Shown: positions 12,317 through 22,344, counted from the stretch's first letter. The stretch: DNA of 64,000 nucleotides from Diploptera punctata (GCA_030220185.1 JASPKZ010007285.1:1057501-1121500); one strand, 5' to 3'. Notes: generated by a model from the sequence alone, not told the origin. Numbers and translations: made by a program.

Positions 12317-12595
12317 TATAAAAATGTTTGTGTCTTATATGTCACAGACATCCACAATTATAATAATTTCTGTTACAAGCTTCGTTATGTTTTTAAAGTT
12401 CAAAGCTTTTCGAAGACATGCTTCATCTTCAGGAAGTCTCTCGATACTGAAATTATTTATACTTATTTATATATAATCCTGAAGACAAACCAGGTCTTCG
12501 AAATGCTTTGAATTTTAAAAATATAACGAAGATTACAACAAATTATTGTAGTTGAGGACGACTGTGTTACATAAGGTACAAAAATGTTTATAATT
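12317..12595. mobile_element. Foldback element FB1 (~120-bp inverted arms)
   Basis: Left arm about 12317-12434 and right arm about 12477-12595 are imperfect reverse complements. For example, left cttcgttatgtttttaaagt pairs with right ...aaaatataacgaag, and tcttcagga pairs with tcctgaaga. The ~42-bp loop is AT-rich. A third, single arm occurs at 32816-32935, showing a dispersed family. No coding capacity; consistent with a MITE or solo-arm transposon relic. Confidence 0.75.
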
Positions 12596-12900
12596 GAAAT
12601 AATTTTAACCTCGATGTTGTTTAAACATGAATACCAAAAGTATAGATATTTTCTATTAAAATGGTTGTGAATATCTGAGTTTTTGTAAACACTGTTTATA
12701 ACTTACATGTTATGTTCCCCAGTTATTATAAAAGTTTATTTCAAAAACAATTTTTAAAACATAAGTTTAAAGAGGATAATTCAATTTTAAATAAGTTCAT
12801 TTAAAACAAAGCCAAAACGTAATATTAAAGATGTTAGGATGAAAAGTGCAATCCGTGACTATCTGACATATCTGAAATATACTAATTATATTGTATGTTA

Positions 12901-13245
12901 ATCCACCGCTGTGGTCTCGAGGTAGCGAGCTGCCTTGTCATGCAGCGGGTTCGGGTTCGATCACTAGTCGGGGCAGATTTTCTGTGTGAGATTTTTATCG
13001 GGGTTTTTCCCCACCTTTAAGACAAATTTCAGGAAAACTTTAAGGCCCAAACGGTCCCCGAAATCATATGGCCAGCATCATCAACCTTAGCATTATCACT
13101 ATTATCATCACCATCCTTCACCGGTGTGAAAAGCAACAAGAAGCTACCACACCTACAATTCCCTAGTAAAGCTGCAAGCATAGTATGAAAATGCTATGAT
13201 TGCAATGAAGGGCTTGCCTTCGGGCAGAATTACTATGGATGGGGA
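12901..13245 (+). mobile_element. SINE1 copy (tRNA-derived)
   Basis: tRNA-like head at 12903-12975: A-box-like tggtctcgaggtagcg, B box gggttcgatcac. The body contains ggcccaaacggtccccgaaa, then a central (ATC)n-like tract and a 3' part with accggtgtgaaaagcaac and a hairpin TTGCC-TTCG-GGCAG (13214-13228). Probable target duplication: TATTGTATGTTA (12889-12900) versus TACTGTATGCTA (13246-13257), 10/12 matches. Confidence 0.85.
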
Positions 13246-13261
13246 TACTGTATGCTACCAG

Positions 13262-13262
13262 A

Positions 13263-13307
<45 letters not shown>
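13262..13307. repeat. TA microsatellite
   Basis: Nearly pure (TA)n between two SINE1 copies. Confidence 0.98.
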
Positions 13308-13309
<2 letters not shown>

Positions 13310-13310
13310 T

Positions 13311-13619
13311 GTTCACCTCTGTGGTCTACTCGAGGTAGCGTGCTGCCTTGTCATGCAGCGGGTCCGGGTTCGATAACCGGTAAGGACAGGCTCCTGGCTG
13401 AGGTTTTTTTGAGGGGGGTTTCCTCACCTGTAAGACAAACGTTAGAATGTTTAGGGCCCAACGGTCCCCGAAAATCATCCGGCGATCATCACCATCCTTC
13501 ACTGGTGTGGAATGCAACGGCAAGCTACCTCACCTATAATTTCCTAGGAAACCCGCAGAGCATAGCATGAAAATACTATGATTGCAGTGAAAACCTACCC
13601 TCGGGCAGAATTGCTATGG

Positions 13620-13622
<3 letters not shown>
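13311..13622 (+). mobile_element. SINE1 copy inserted in a TA microsatellite
   Basis: Same order as the 12901 copy: tRNA-like head with ggtagcgtgctgccttgtca, B box gggttcgataac, the gtccccgaaaatcat body, a 3' part with ctggtgtggaatgcaac, and cctcgggcagaattgctatg at the end. (TA)n lies on both sides (13262-13307, 13624-13657), so the copy probably landed within one TA tract. Confidence 0.85.

Positions 13623-13623
<1 letters not shown>

Positions 13624-13657
<34 letters not shown>
13624..13657. repeat. TA microsatellite
   Basis: (TA)n directly after the second SINE1 copy. Confidence 0.97.
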
Positions 13658-13658
<1 letters not shown>

Positions 13659-13659
13659 G

Positions 13660-14580
13660 AATACTTATTAGTTATACTTTTCTCTGTAATTGAATTAGTG
13701 TGAGACTATTAAATATAACATTTACAATGTATTCCTTGGTGTTATGTTTCAAGACTGCGACAGTCGAGTTATAGGTGCGGTGCAGCGGCAGGTGTGATAC
13801 CAGTGACGTCACGGAGGTCATTGGTGTAAGCATGAGTACGGCGAGGGTGACCACAGCAAATGGGCAACCATTACGTGTATAGGTAAAGTTTATATTCGAA
13901 TTCTTTATCCTTTTTTATCTTAACAATATTTACACATAACTCAATTTTTGTTTTAATGCAATTACTTACCAATTGAAAGATATGCATAATAACGTAATTA
14001 AAACCTTTCTGTTTTGCAAAATGTTCTTTGTGTCAAGTACAAAATGGAACAAATCACTCTAACCGACTGTAATATCTAAATATTTTCATAACATTGTTTG
14101 AAACATAAAATCCAGCATAGCTATGTGCAATCATAGAGATGTAATTGTAGGTATTTGTTTATATTATTAGTTTTATTTTTTTATTCATGGAAAAATAATG
14201 CACGTACGGCCAAGCAGGCCCGTGCGCAATGTAAATGCATATGTATTTTCTTTATTCTGAAACTGAAGGTACATGTGAAGATTTTTCTATGAATAATAAA
14301 ATACTTTAGTTTGGCTACCAATATCTTCAGAACTCAGGCTGTGTGATTTTGTGTTTGTTTTATCGAATAAGTCAAAGAATAGTGAAAATATTAAAGTATT
14401 TGCTTCAATTTCAAACTGTTTTTTGGAAATGGGCAATACTGGATGAAAAAAGGTGTTGCATAATATTGGGTAGAACTACAAAAATATATGTAAGCACATT
14501 GTAAATAAATAAAAATTGTTATTACAGTTAACATTATTGTATTATTTTACTATTACTGTTATTATTACCCGAAGAGAACG
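13660..14580. other. Unassigned region with a GC-rich patch
   Basis: A GC-richer patch at 13755-13880 contains the palindrome TGACGTCA (13804-13811) and ends near tatag|gtaaag, a donor-like sequence. On the plus strand a short frame (STARVTTANGQPLRV) stops at the putative junction. On the minus strand a 60-codon frame (13854-13672) starts MVTLAVLMLTPMTSVTSLV. Neither is recognised. The rest is AT-rich. Confidence 0.35.
14139..14265. repeat. Dispersed repeat R3, copy 1
   Basis: Contains gtaggtatttgtttatatta and aataatgcacgtacggccaa, followed by gcaggcccgtgcgcaatgta. A close match in the same orientation lies at 19325-19447. Non-coding. Confidence 0.8.
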
Positions 14581-14761
14581 AAGTCTAACAGCTGCTGCCT
14601 TTTAACTGGGTTTTGATTCTCTAAAGGCTCTAGAGAAACGTTTCCAAACCTGTGGTTCGCGAACCCCCAGAGGTTCAAAAGGTTCGCCATTTTTGTTCCA
14701 TAATGCCGGGTTCCTAGGTTAGCCCCATTATTGTTCCCTTCATTTCTGCGGCGTTGTCATA

Positions 14762-14774
14762 ACAATAATAATAG

Positions 14775-14839
<65 letters not shown>

Positions 14840-14852
14840 ATTTTTTATCCTT
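14762..14852. repeat. AAT/ATT microsatellite inside the hAT-like element
   Basis: (AAT)n turns into (ATT)n, about 90 bases, at the left border of the nested LINE block. Confidence 0.95.
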
Positions 14853-14859
14853 CCGGGAA

Positions 14860-15605
14860 ATTCTCGTATAAGACTTGAAAGCATAATAATAGTCCCTTCG
14901 ATTGGTTGCTGGCCAAAGGACAGGCAAGACCAGTGATGGGGCTGCCATCTTATAGCCTCTGGTCAAGCTTTTCTGGAGAAGAAAAGAAAATAAAGGAAAG
15001 AAAAAATAGAAGAAAAGAAAGACTCCCTAGCCCTCGGATGCCCTAATAGCGTCGGGGTCGAAAAAACAAAAGTTAACCAAGAGAGGATAGATAGTAAAGT
15101 TAAAAGAGTGTGTTATAAGTAAATGGAAGAAAGGAAGAAATACCAGATCGGTTAAAGATAAAAGTAAGGAGCAAAACACAAGTAAGTGCAAGCAATGTTT
15201 TGCTCAGCTTGGGCACCTTGTGGTCGCAATCCACATATCCCCTAAATGGGGACCCCTGAGGGAAATTTATTATTTTGACAACATGAAAGCAGAATAACGG
15301 CTTGTGAAATGAGATTCATGCGCAGAACAGCGGGTTACACCAGATGGGATCGGAAAAGGAACACCGATATCTTAAAAGAATTGAAGACTACACCAATTTT
15401 GGAATATATTAAACAGTACCAACTAAATTGGAAACACCATCTTGAAAGAATGAGTTCAAATCGGATCCCCAATGCTGTTTATAATTATATACCAAGAGGA
15501 CGAAGATCTCTTGGCCGTCCTATGAAACGATGGAGGGAAAATTTTCTACAGGATCGTAACAGGCCTTGGCCTAATACTTCGAAGGAAGAAGAAGAAGAAG
15601 ATTAT
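14860..15605 (+). mobile_element. LINE B 3' end preceded by an inverted SINE-like head
   Basis: 15295-15600 encodes the LINE B C-terminus: RFMRRTAGYTRWDRKRNTDI, LERMSSNRIPN, GRRSLGRPMKRWRENFLQ. It ends in caggccttggcctaatactt plus (GAA)n. Upstream, 14868-15280 is the reverse complement of the head of the B-tailed elements at 59006, 60604 and 61047. It includes cagtgatggggctgccatct (14931-ff) and ends at the reversed start sequence cccctgaggg. An inverted 5' segment joined to a forward 3' end is what twin priming would leave; adjacent independent insertions are the alternative. Confidence 0.75.
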
Positions 15606-16052
15606 TACTATCATTATTATTAATATATTACATTTAAATTAACATCACAATGTCCTTTGTATATAGACCTATGTATACCCCTATTTGTGCGAAAAATAGT
15701 TTTTTCATATGTATATATAATAAAAAAAACAAATACATAAACAGACTTTGCCCTGAAAGTTATTTGAGGCTTTATTTAACATCTGTAGTCCCTGATCTCA
15801 AAGCTCTGTGACATGGAAGCAGGCGCAAACTTCTCGCTGAATTCCAAGGAAGAGGTAAGCCGTAACTAGAGTAAATTTAGATTTTAACCGTTAGGGGTTA
15901 AGTTAATGTTAGGTTATTAAACTTTTATTTTATTAAATTTTATGCTAGTCTACTTGTTTATAGCCTATTTAAAAGCCAGTGGTTCACCCAACTCAGATCG
16001 TTGTGGAAGGGGTTCGCTAGTCGTAAAAGGTTGGGGACCGTTGTTCTAGAGA

Positions 16053-16580
16053 AAGACAACCTCCATGACAAATTACCTGGTCCTCCAGGTTGGGGTAGTA
16101 GCATTCAGTTCTATAGACATAAAATATACACTGATATAAGACCAAAAGTGAATACAGTCGCACTGGATCAATGACGTAGCAGTTAATGAACACTGGATGT
16201 TGAAAAATTATGTGATTTAAAACAAGATCAATACAATACCAATAGCAACAAAGTAATATAAACTATATATCCTACTAGTGGCTGAGACCAAGTATAAATG
16301 CATTGGAATAAACGTTCCTTGTACAGTAAGAGTATGTATACATATGTGGATGGGTAAAAATAAATGAAAAGAACAAGCAGGTGTGCCAATATTGATTAGG
16401 ACGACATTCGAGAACGAAATTTAACACTGGACATGTTAATAAGTGAAAAGTTTGATAAAACCAGTGGCCAAGGCTTAGGCTGGTATTCAAATACCAAACT
16501 TTCTAGGCCATGACATCTCCATCTTTCGTAAGCTCGGCTCTTATCTTTCAATTGTTCCCGGAATCTATATATCAATACTT
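16053..16580. other. No gene recognised
   Basis: Unassigned AT-rich DNA. A 71-codon minus frame (16490-16275) carries no motif. Confidence 0.5.
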
Positions 16581-16592
16581 ACTTATTTAATT

Positions 16593-17063
16593 AACACAAA
16601 ACACATCAGTTTCAAGCTATTTGTGGTACAATAAATAGAACATTGAATAATGAAGCCCATAAACAAACAAAATTTAAATTTTATAAAACAATGGCTGTCC
16701 CTGTCCTTTTGTATGGGAGTGAATCTTGGATTACCACTACCAAACAAGAAAGTAAAATCCAAGCAGCCGAGATGAAATTTTTAAGAAGAGTAAAAGGCTG
16801 CACTAGAATGGACCAGATAAGAAACGAGGATATCCGTTAAGAACTGCAGATCTACTCCATAAAAGAAAACATATTTAACAACAAAATACAGTGGAAAGAA
16901 CATGTAGAAAGAATGGAAGAAAGAAGATTACCAAATAAAATCTTCCATTATTTTCCAAGAGGAAGAAGAGATGTCGGACGTCCTGGGAAGAGATGGTCTT
17001 AGATCTATTAGTGAAGACGGAACAGACAACTCTTGCCTAAACCAGGAAGTGAAGGAAAAGAAG
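16593..17063 (+). mobile_element. LINE B2 fragment with 12-bp target duplication
   Basis: ACTTATTTAATT flanks the copy (16581-16592 and 17064-17075). Coding part: KTMAVPVLLYGSESWITTTK, KFLRRVKGCTRMDQIRNEDI, then a stop (TAA replacing a Lys codon at about 16838) and continuing KEHVERMEERRLPNK, FPRGRRDVGRPGKRW. The tail is acaactcttgcctaaaccag with gaaggaaaagaag. It inserted into the 3' tail of the LINE A copy that follows. Confidence 0.88.
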
Positions 17064-17985
17064 ACTTATTTAATTGCTCACTGGCACTATCCAACCCGTA
17101 AGTTCATGGCCGCGCGGACATAAACTCTCCATACATCCCTATCCTGAATCAATGTTTTCCAATCATCCACTGTACAATCTACTTCCCTCAAATCATAGTT
17201 AATGTTATTCTCCCACCTCATTCTTGGTCTACCAACTGGGCGTTTTCCCTCTGGTTTTACTACACGATGCTTGAATGCACGTCTTTCATTCCCATTCGTG
17301 CCACATGTCCTGCCCATCGCAGTATACGAGACTTAACTGTTCTTATTATATCTGGCTTCCTATAAACACCATGAAGTTCATTGTTATGTAATCTTCTCCA
17401 TTCACCTGTCTGTGCATCTCTCTTTGGTCCAAACATTATCCTAAGTACTTTATTCTCAAATACTTGTAATCTCCTTTCCTCCCTTAAAGTAAGAGTCCAT
17501 GTTTCGCACCCATATAATATAACTGGTAGAATAATAGTTTTATATATTTTCAGTTTAACGTTTTTTGAAAGGAGTTGGGACATCAAAAGTCTCTGCAATG
17601 CATAATAACACGCATTTCCAGAATTGAGCCTATGTATAATTTCTTTGTGCATCTCATTCCTATTTGTGATTATTGTTCCTAGGTATTTGAATTCAGCCCC
17701 TTCCTCAAAATTTCCCTCATTTGTCATTAGCTGTCCATTTCCATTATTTAATGAATTTCTACGTGTGACCATATATTTAGTTTTATTGATATTTACTTCC
17801 AGTCCTAATTTCTTAGTGTTGCTCAATAGTGTGTGCGTGTTGGCCTTTAGTATCTCCTCGCTATCGGCCAGTAGTACTACAAGAGTCTCTGCAATGCATA
17901 ATAGCACGCATTTCCAGAATAGAACCTATGTTTAATTTCTTTGTGCATCTCATTCCTATTTGTGATTATTGTTCCTAGGTTACTT
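17064..17985 (-). mobile_element. LINE A copy with internal rearrangement
   Basis: The minus frame 17907-17260 (215 codons) gives VVLLADSEEILKANTHTLLS through ILPVILYGCETWTLTLREER to LRWAGHVARMG. A second frame (17317-17087) completes GRPRMRWENNINYDLREVDC. At about 17878-17985 a second piece of LINE A (the ACYYALQRL region) is joined upstream of VVLLADSEE, so the catalytic YADD codons are lost and replaced by CIAETL. Without YADD the product cannot be an active polymerase. Confidence 0.85.
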
Positions 17986-18307
17986 TTGTGCTGACAGTTC
18001 AATTTAAGCAGTGGTCCAATATAAGCGATCATGTCCTAGCTAAAAGCATGAAAACCGTTACGGCCAGCCTGCCAAAGATTCATACGCATGTGCTGGTCAT
18101 CTTGCATTGCTCCCATCGCTTACAGTATTATTGCAACTTATGAAACTTTTTTTTTTGGCACAAACTATTCGTAGTCAAGTAGTGTTAGATAAACGACTGA
18201 TAGTTTTAGTTTGCTTATTAGCACGCGTGAAGAAGAGACTGACATGGCTCTGACGTCACACATGTATAATTTGAACAGTAGAGCAAGATATGTTGATGGC
18301 ACAGCTT
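17986..18307. other. No gene recognised
   Basis: Mixed-composition DNA containing TGACGTCA at 18251-18258. No repeat partner found. Confidence 0.45.
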
Positions 18308-18393
18308 TATTAGGCGATAGCGAGGAGATGCTGAGGGTGAATAAACACTCTATTGAATAACACTAAGAAATTGGGACTGGAAGTAAATATAGC
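18308..18393 (+). mobile_element. Short LINE A fragment
   Basis: Translation LLGDSEEMLRVNKHSIE then, after a frameshift, LLNNTKKLGLEVNI matches the segment just after YADD in longer copies. Confidence 0.75.
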
Positions 18394-18639
18394 TCACAAC
18401 GAAGGAATGGCGTCTGTATCCATATTGGGCGGCCACATCTTCGTCAAGTCTGCAACGGTCAACAGGGCGACAAGGAATAGCACAGCTAAACTTTTAGGGC
18501 TTGAAGAGCGGAAGAAGCAGCCCTCTCTTGGGGGGTGGATACCCAGAGGAGCACATGTTTGGAGGCTCAGAGGAAGCAGCCCTTGTCCTGCGAAGCGCTC
18601 GTAACGCTTCCACGAGACATTTATCTTACTGAGAAGCTT
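18394..18639. other. GC-rich unassigned segment
   Basis: About 245 bases, much richer in GC than its surroundings and open on both strands (18353-18604 plus; 18642-18394 minus). Contains cagccctctcttggggggtg. It sits exactly between two LINE fragments. Not recognised; may be part of a LINE or SINE 5' region. Confidence 0.4.
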
Positions 18640-18962
18640 CATGGAAATCAGCCGGAGGATAGAATACAGACGGCAGAGATGCGGTTCCTAAGACAAGTAA
18701 AAGCATGTACAAGACTTGATAGAATAAGAAATGAGGATATAAGAGAAGAATTGAAAGTACAGCCTTTATTGGATAAAGTCACGAATTACAGACAGAAATG
18801 GATTGATCATATGGATGGAATGAGTAAGGAGAGATATCCATTGTTAGCAAGAAATTATCAAGCAAGAGGAAGACGTGATGTTGGAAGACCTAGAAGACGT
18901 TGGGCTGATGCATTATGAAGTCGGAACGGGCAATTGCCTAATCCTTGGAGTGATGATGATGA
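18640..18962 (+). mobile_element. LINE B3 fragment
   Basis: Frame: RIQTAEMRFLRQVKACTRLD, REELKVQPLLDKVTNYRQKW, DHMDGMSKERYPLLARNY, GRRDVGRPRRRWADAL stop (18916-18918). The 3' end cgggcaattgcctaatcctt forms the family hairpin (GGCAATTGCC) and is followed by (GAT)n. Confidence 0.85.
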
Positions 18963-19324
18963 AGTAAATACAATATAACTAAATTATGTTCATACACAGA
19001 AATGCACTATATAATGCAAATTTTTCGATCTTTAATTATATTATATAATAAGTACTCTGACAGTGCATTTGATGTCTGCAGTGACGGGGGAAGGGGGTAT
19101 GAGCGTGCGCGTGTGTATATGTCTGGGGGTGTGTGGGTGTATGTGTGTGTGTGTTTTTTTTCTAATTTGTTTTCTAGTATTTTTTTAATATTAATGTATA
19201 TAATGAGATTTTTTTATTTATTTATAAGCAATGGTCTTTTCATGGATGAGTGTAGATATGTATTATTGTGATGTAGTGCAGACATAGATTTTACTTATAT
19301 GTAGCCTGTTATTGTTTTTTGATA
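18963..19324. other. No gene recognised; GT-rich patch
   Basis: AT-rich with a (GT)n-like patch at 19126-19156. The 89-codon frame 19002-19271 is low-complexity. Confidence 0.5.
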
Positions 19325-19447
19325 CAGGTGTATTTGTAGGTATTTGTTTATATTATGATTAGTTTTATTTTTTATTCATGGAAAAATAATGCACGTACAG
19401 CCAAGCAGGCCCGTGCGCAATGTATTTGCATGTGAATTTTCTTTCTT
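19325..19447. repeat. Dispersed repeat R3, copy 2
   Basis: Same orientation as 14139-14265; shares tttgtaggtatttgtttata and the caagcaggcccgtgcgcaat segment. Confidence 0.8.
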
Positions 19448-19479
19448 ACGAAAAAAAAGGCAATAAATTTCATTATCAT

Positions 19480-20232
19480 ATCATATAATGGAAATGGACA
19501 TTTAATGACAAATGAGGGATATTTTGAAGACGTGGTTGAATTAGAATATCTAGAAATTCATTATATAATGGAAATGGACAACTAATGACAATTGAGGGAA
19601 ATTTTGAGGGAGTGGCTGAATTCAAATACCTAGGAACAATAATCACAAATAGGAATGAGATGCACAAAGAGATTAAACATAGGCTCAATTCTGGAAATGC
19701 GTGCTATTATGCATTGCAGAGACTTTTGATGTCCCAACTCCTTTCAAAAGACGTTAAACTGAAAATATATAAAACTATTATTCTACCAGTTATATTATAT
19801 GGGTGCGAAACATGGACTCTTACTTTAAGGGAGGAAAGGAGATTACAAGTATTTGAGAATAAAGTACTTAGGAAAATTTTTGGACCAAAGAGAGATGAAC
19901 AGACAGGTGAATGGAGAAGACTACATAACAATGAACTACACGATCCTTATAGGAAGCCAGATGTAATAAGAACAGTTACGTCTCGTAGACTGAGATGGGC
20001 AGGACATGTTGCACGTATGGAGAATGAAAGACTTGCATGGATGCTTCTTGTAGGAAAGCCAGAGGGAAAACGCCAAGTTTGTAGACCAAGAATTAGGTGG
20101 GAGAATAACAATACCCATGATTTGAGGAAAGTAGATTATGCAGAAGGATGATTGGAAAACATCTCAGGATGGGTGTATGGAGAGGTTATTTCCGTGCGGC
20201 GATGGGCCTATCGGTACGATACAGCTAGTTAG
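19480..20232 (+). mobile_element. LINE A copy with a small tandem duplication at its 5' edge
   Basis: Frame 19585-20151: GNFEGVAEFKYLGTIITNRN, KIYKTIILPVILYGCETWTL, KIFGPKRDEQTGEWRRLHNN, LRWAGHVARMENERLAWMLL, then a frameshift in LRKVDYAEG. About 76 bases encoding NGNGQLMTNEGNFE occur twice in a row (19485-19557, 19560-19635), the first more diverged. The 3' end is decayed (ggcctatcggtacgatacag). Confidence 0.88.
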
Positions 20233-20571
20233 ATAGATCTATTTAAGGATGAAGAGCAAAGGTTTAATTTTCACACATTCTATGGCACAAGCTTAAAATC
20301 GTATTAAAATTATATAATTTGTCCACATTTTACACGCTTTATATTAGCTTGACTGTATCTGTCCATCTATCTATGTAACGGAATCTTTGAACGCGATTTT
20401 CACCCACATAGAAACATTGAATCTATTTAAAACTTTGTATACTTGTAAAGGGCAAAAGACAATACAATAATTTAATTTCTGTTTTCTAAAATACTGGCCA
20501 GAATCATCAGAAAATGAAAATAATAAAAACCGGTACAATAGGTTGCAGACTTATCGACTTTTTAGTCAATC
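20233..20571. other. No gene recognised
   Basis: AT-rich flank of the tRNA-like gene. No promoter element could be assigned. Confidence 0.5.
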
Positions 20572-20662
20572 GTTGTAAGAGCTCAGTTGGTAGAGCGGTG
20601 GACTGTAGTGATATGGAATGTCAGTAATCCACAGGTCGCAGGTTCAAATCCGGCCCGAAGGA
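20572..20662 (+). tRNA. tRNA-Tyr(GTA)-like gene with 18-nt intron, probable pseudogene
   Basis: D arm GCTCAGTTGGTAGAGC (20581-20596). The anticodon stem GTGGA/TCCAC (20598-20602, 20628-20632) is fully paired. The loop CTGTAG...A gives anticodon GTA (20605-20607). An 18-nt insertion (20609-20626) sits one base 3' of the anticodon, the place used by eukaryotic tRNA-Tyr introns. T loop TTCAAAT (20643-20649). The 3' acceptor strand CCGAAGG plus A is intact and a TTTTTT Pol III terminator follows at 20663. The 5' acceptor strand (gttgtaa) does not pair, and the T stem has one mismatch. The 3' terminator argues for a gene copy, the acceptor for loss of function. Confidence 0.78.
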
Positions 20663-20739
20663 TTTTTTAGAAGAGTATTAAGCAATTTAATTTTCATGGG
20701 ATTCCGGTTTATGATAATCAATTAAACTAAAAATTTGAA

Positions 20740-21172
20740 AAATAAATAATCTAAAACAACACGCTTTATTAGAAAGCTGAACTAAAAAACTGAAAAATAA
20801 TTCTAATTTCCAACACGCTTAGGATACAATTAAAATGGTGAACAAAAAATCATCTCCAACACATCTAGAATTAAACTAGAGTTATCAAAAAAAAAACAAT
20901 TTTACCGTCAAAAGCGTGGGATGCTTTTTTGGTTTTTACGTTTTCTTCTTAGAGGCTGTACTTTTACCAATATCTGTTTATTATCAAATATATTAATTGA
21001 TATAGAGCACCCCACGCTTTTTGTGGTAATTTTTTAGAAAACTCTAGTTTTATTCTAGATGTGTTGGAGATGATTTTTTGTTGACCAGTTTAATTTTATC
21101 CCAAGAGTGTTGGAAATTAAAATTATTTTTTTATTTTTTAGTTCGGTTTTCTAATGAAGCGTGTTGTTTTAG
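20740..21172. mobile_element. Foldback element FB2 (~185-bp arms)
   Basis: Left arm 20740-20925 and right arm about 20995-21172 are near-identical reverse complements. Shared blocks include ctccaacacatctagaatta (left) against taattctagatgtgttggag-like sequence (right), aacaacacgcttt, and gcgtgggatgc. The loop is about 70 bp, AT-rich. A single arm plus part of the loop recurs at 63510-63712. No ORF. Confidence 0.85.
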
Positions 21173-21448
21173 TTTTTTAAACTATTATTTATTATAACTG
21201 AATCCGTACATCTTCAACTAGAAACGGTCTACAGTCATTTATTGGGAAGTAGATAATATTATTTGTAATACGCATTGTTAGTAATTGTTAAGTATACGTC
21301 ACTATTATTAAACGATATCTATGGAAACTCTTTTGTTATCGAGTTTTGTTATTTCCAAGATGGTTGAATGAATGTTAGTGTACTCTTATTTATAACATGC
21401 ATGGTTTCACTTCACATCCACACACTGGACTTAAGTTTAAAAATCTCA
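21173..21448. other. No gene recognised
   Basis: AT-rich spacer. Confidence 0.5.
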
Positions 21449-21921
21449 AGAAGAAAACATCAAACTTAAAATATATAAAACTGTTATCTCCCCAGGTACA
21501 TTACATGGATGCAAAAAATGGACTCTTGCTCTAAGGGAGGAGACAAAATTAAGAAATATTTGAGAATTAAGTTCTTAGAATTTTTTTGGACTAAAGAGAG
21601 ATCAACAAGAGGAAACTGGAGAAGACTACAAAACTGTGAGCTAGATTATCTTTATAGGAATACATAAATAAGAACTGGTAAATTTTGTAGTTGCTAAGGA
21701 CAGGACACATGGCACGAATGGGTAAGGAAAGAAGAAAGTAATTATAGGAAAACTAGAGGTAGGCCAAGAATGAGGTGGGAGAATAAAATTATCCATGATT
21801 TGAGTGAAGTAAATTATACAGGGGATGGTTGGAAACATCAGCGCAGAATAGGAATGCATGGAGAGCTAATGTCCGCGCGGCCATGAACCTACGGGTTCGA
21901 TAGAGATAGTGAGTTATTTAA
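21449..21921 (+). mobile_element. Highly decayed LINE A copy
   Basis: Nucleotide match to LINE A from the KLKIYKT region (aaacttaaaatatataaaac) to the 3' end (ccgcgcggccatgaacctac at about 21874-21893). Many indels and stops; no usable frame. The 3' hairpin GAACC-TACG-GGTTC is intact. Confidence 0.8.
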
Positions 21922-22344
21922 TTAGTTGACACAAAACAATTGACACTCTCCATTTAGGTAACATTTCAGTTAGTTATTAACATTGTTAGTCTTAAATCGC
22001 ACTTAATTTGTTTTAATCCAGCGTTATTATATTGTTTGTTAGGTTAAGTGCCCAGTAGATTATTAAAATATTTTTCATTGAAAAAATTACAGTTTTTAAC
22101 ATTTATTAAAAACTACTTGTTGCTCTTAACAATGGATAGCATCATAATAGAATAATGTAAACAATTTCGTGAATATTTACAAAATGGAGCTTGCAAAATG
22201 CTTACATTTATTGTACTTTCGTAATTATAATATCATCCCTTATATTAAAAAGAAGCATTTTGAGTTCAGATGGCTTTGATTTTAATGTAGGTACATAAGG
22301 AATCTTCCTTTAGGGCGGTGGTCGGAATTCGGGATGTGATCTCT
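21922..22344. other. No gene recognised
   Basis: AT-rich spacer before the 237-bp tandem array. Confidence 0.5.

Larger units (their letters stand above)
14637..16044 (+). mobile_element. hAT-like element with 8-bp duplication, interrupted
   Basis: TCTAGAGA occurs at 14629-14636 and 16045-16052, the 8-bp size typical of hAT elements. Termini are imperfect inverted repeats: AACGTTTCCAAACC inward on the left, and ACAACGGTCCCCAACC on the right (reverse complement), each followed by a GCGAACCCC motif. The original element survives at about 14637-14760 and 15620-16044; the middle is a later LINE B and microsatellite block. No transposase ORF remains. Orientation is arbitrary. Confidence 0.6.

Noticed and set aside
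13804..13811. TGACGTCA (CRE-like) here and at 18251-18258 as regulatory sites
   Set aside because: Two matches to an 8-base palindrome in 64 kb are only weakly above chance, and no promoter or gene lies next to them.
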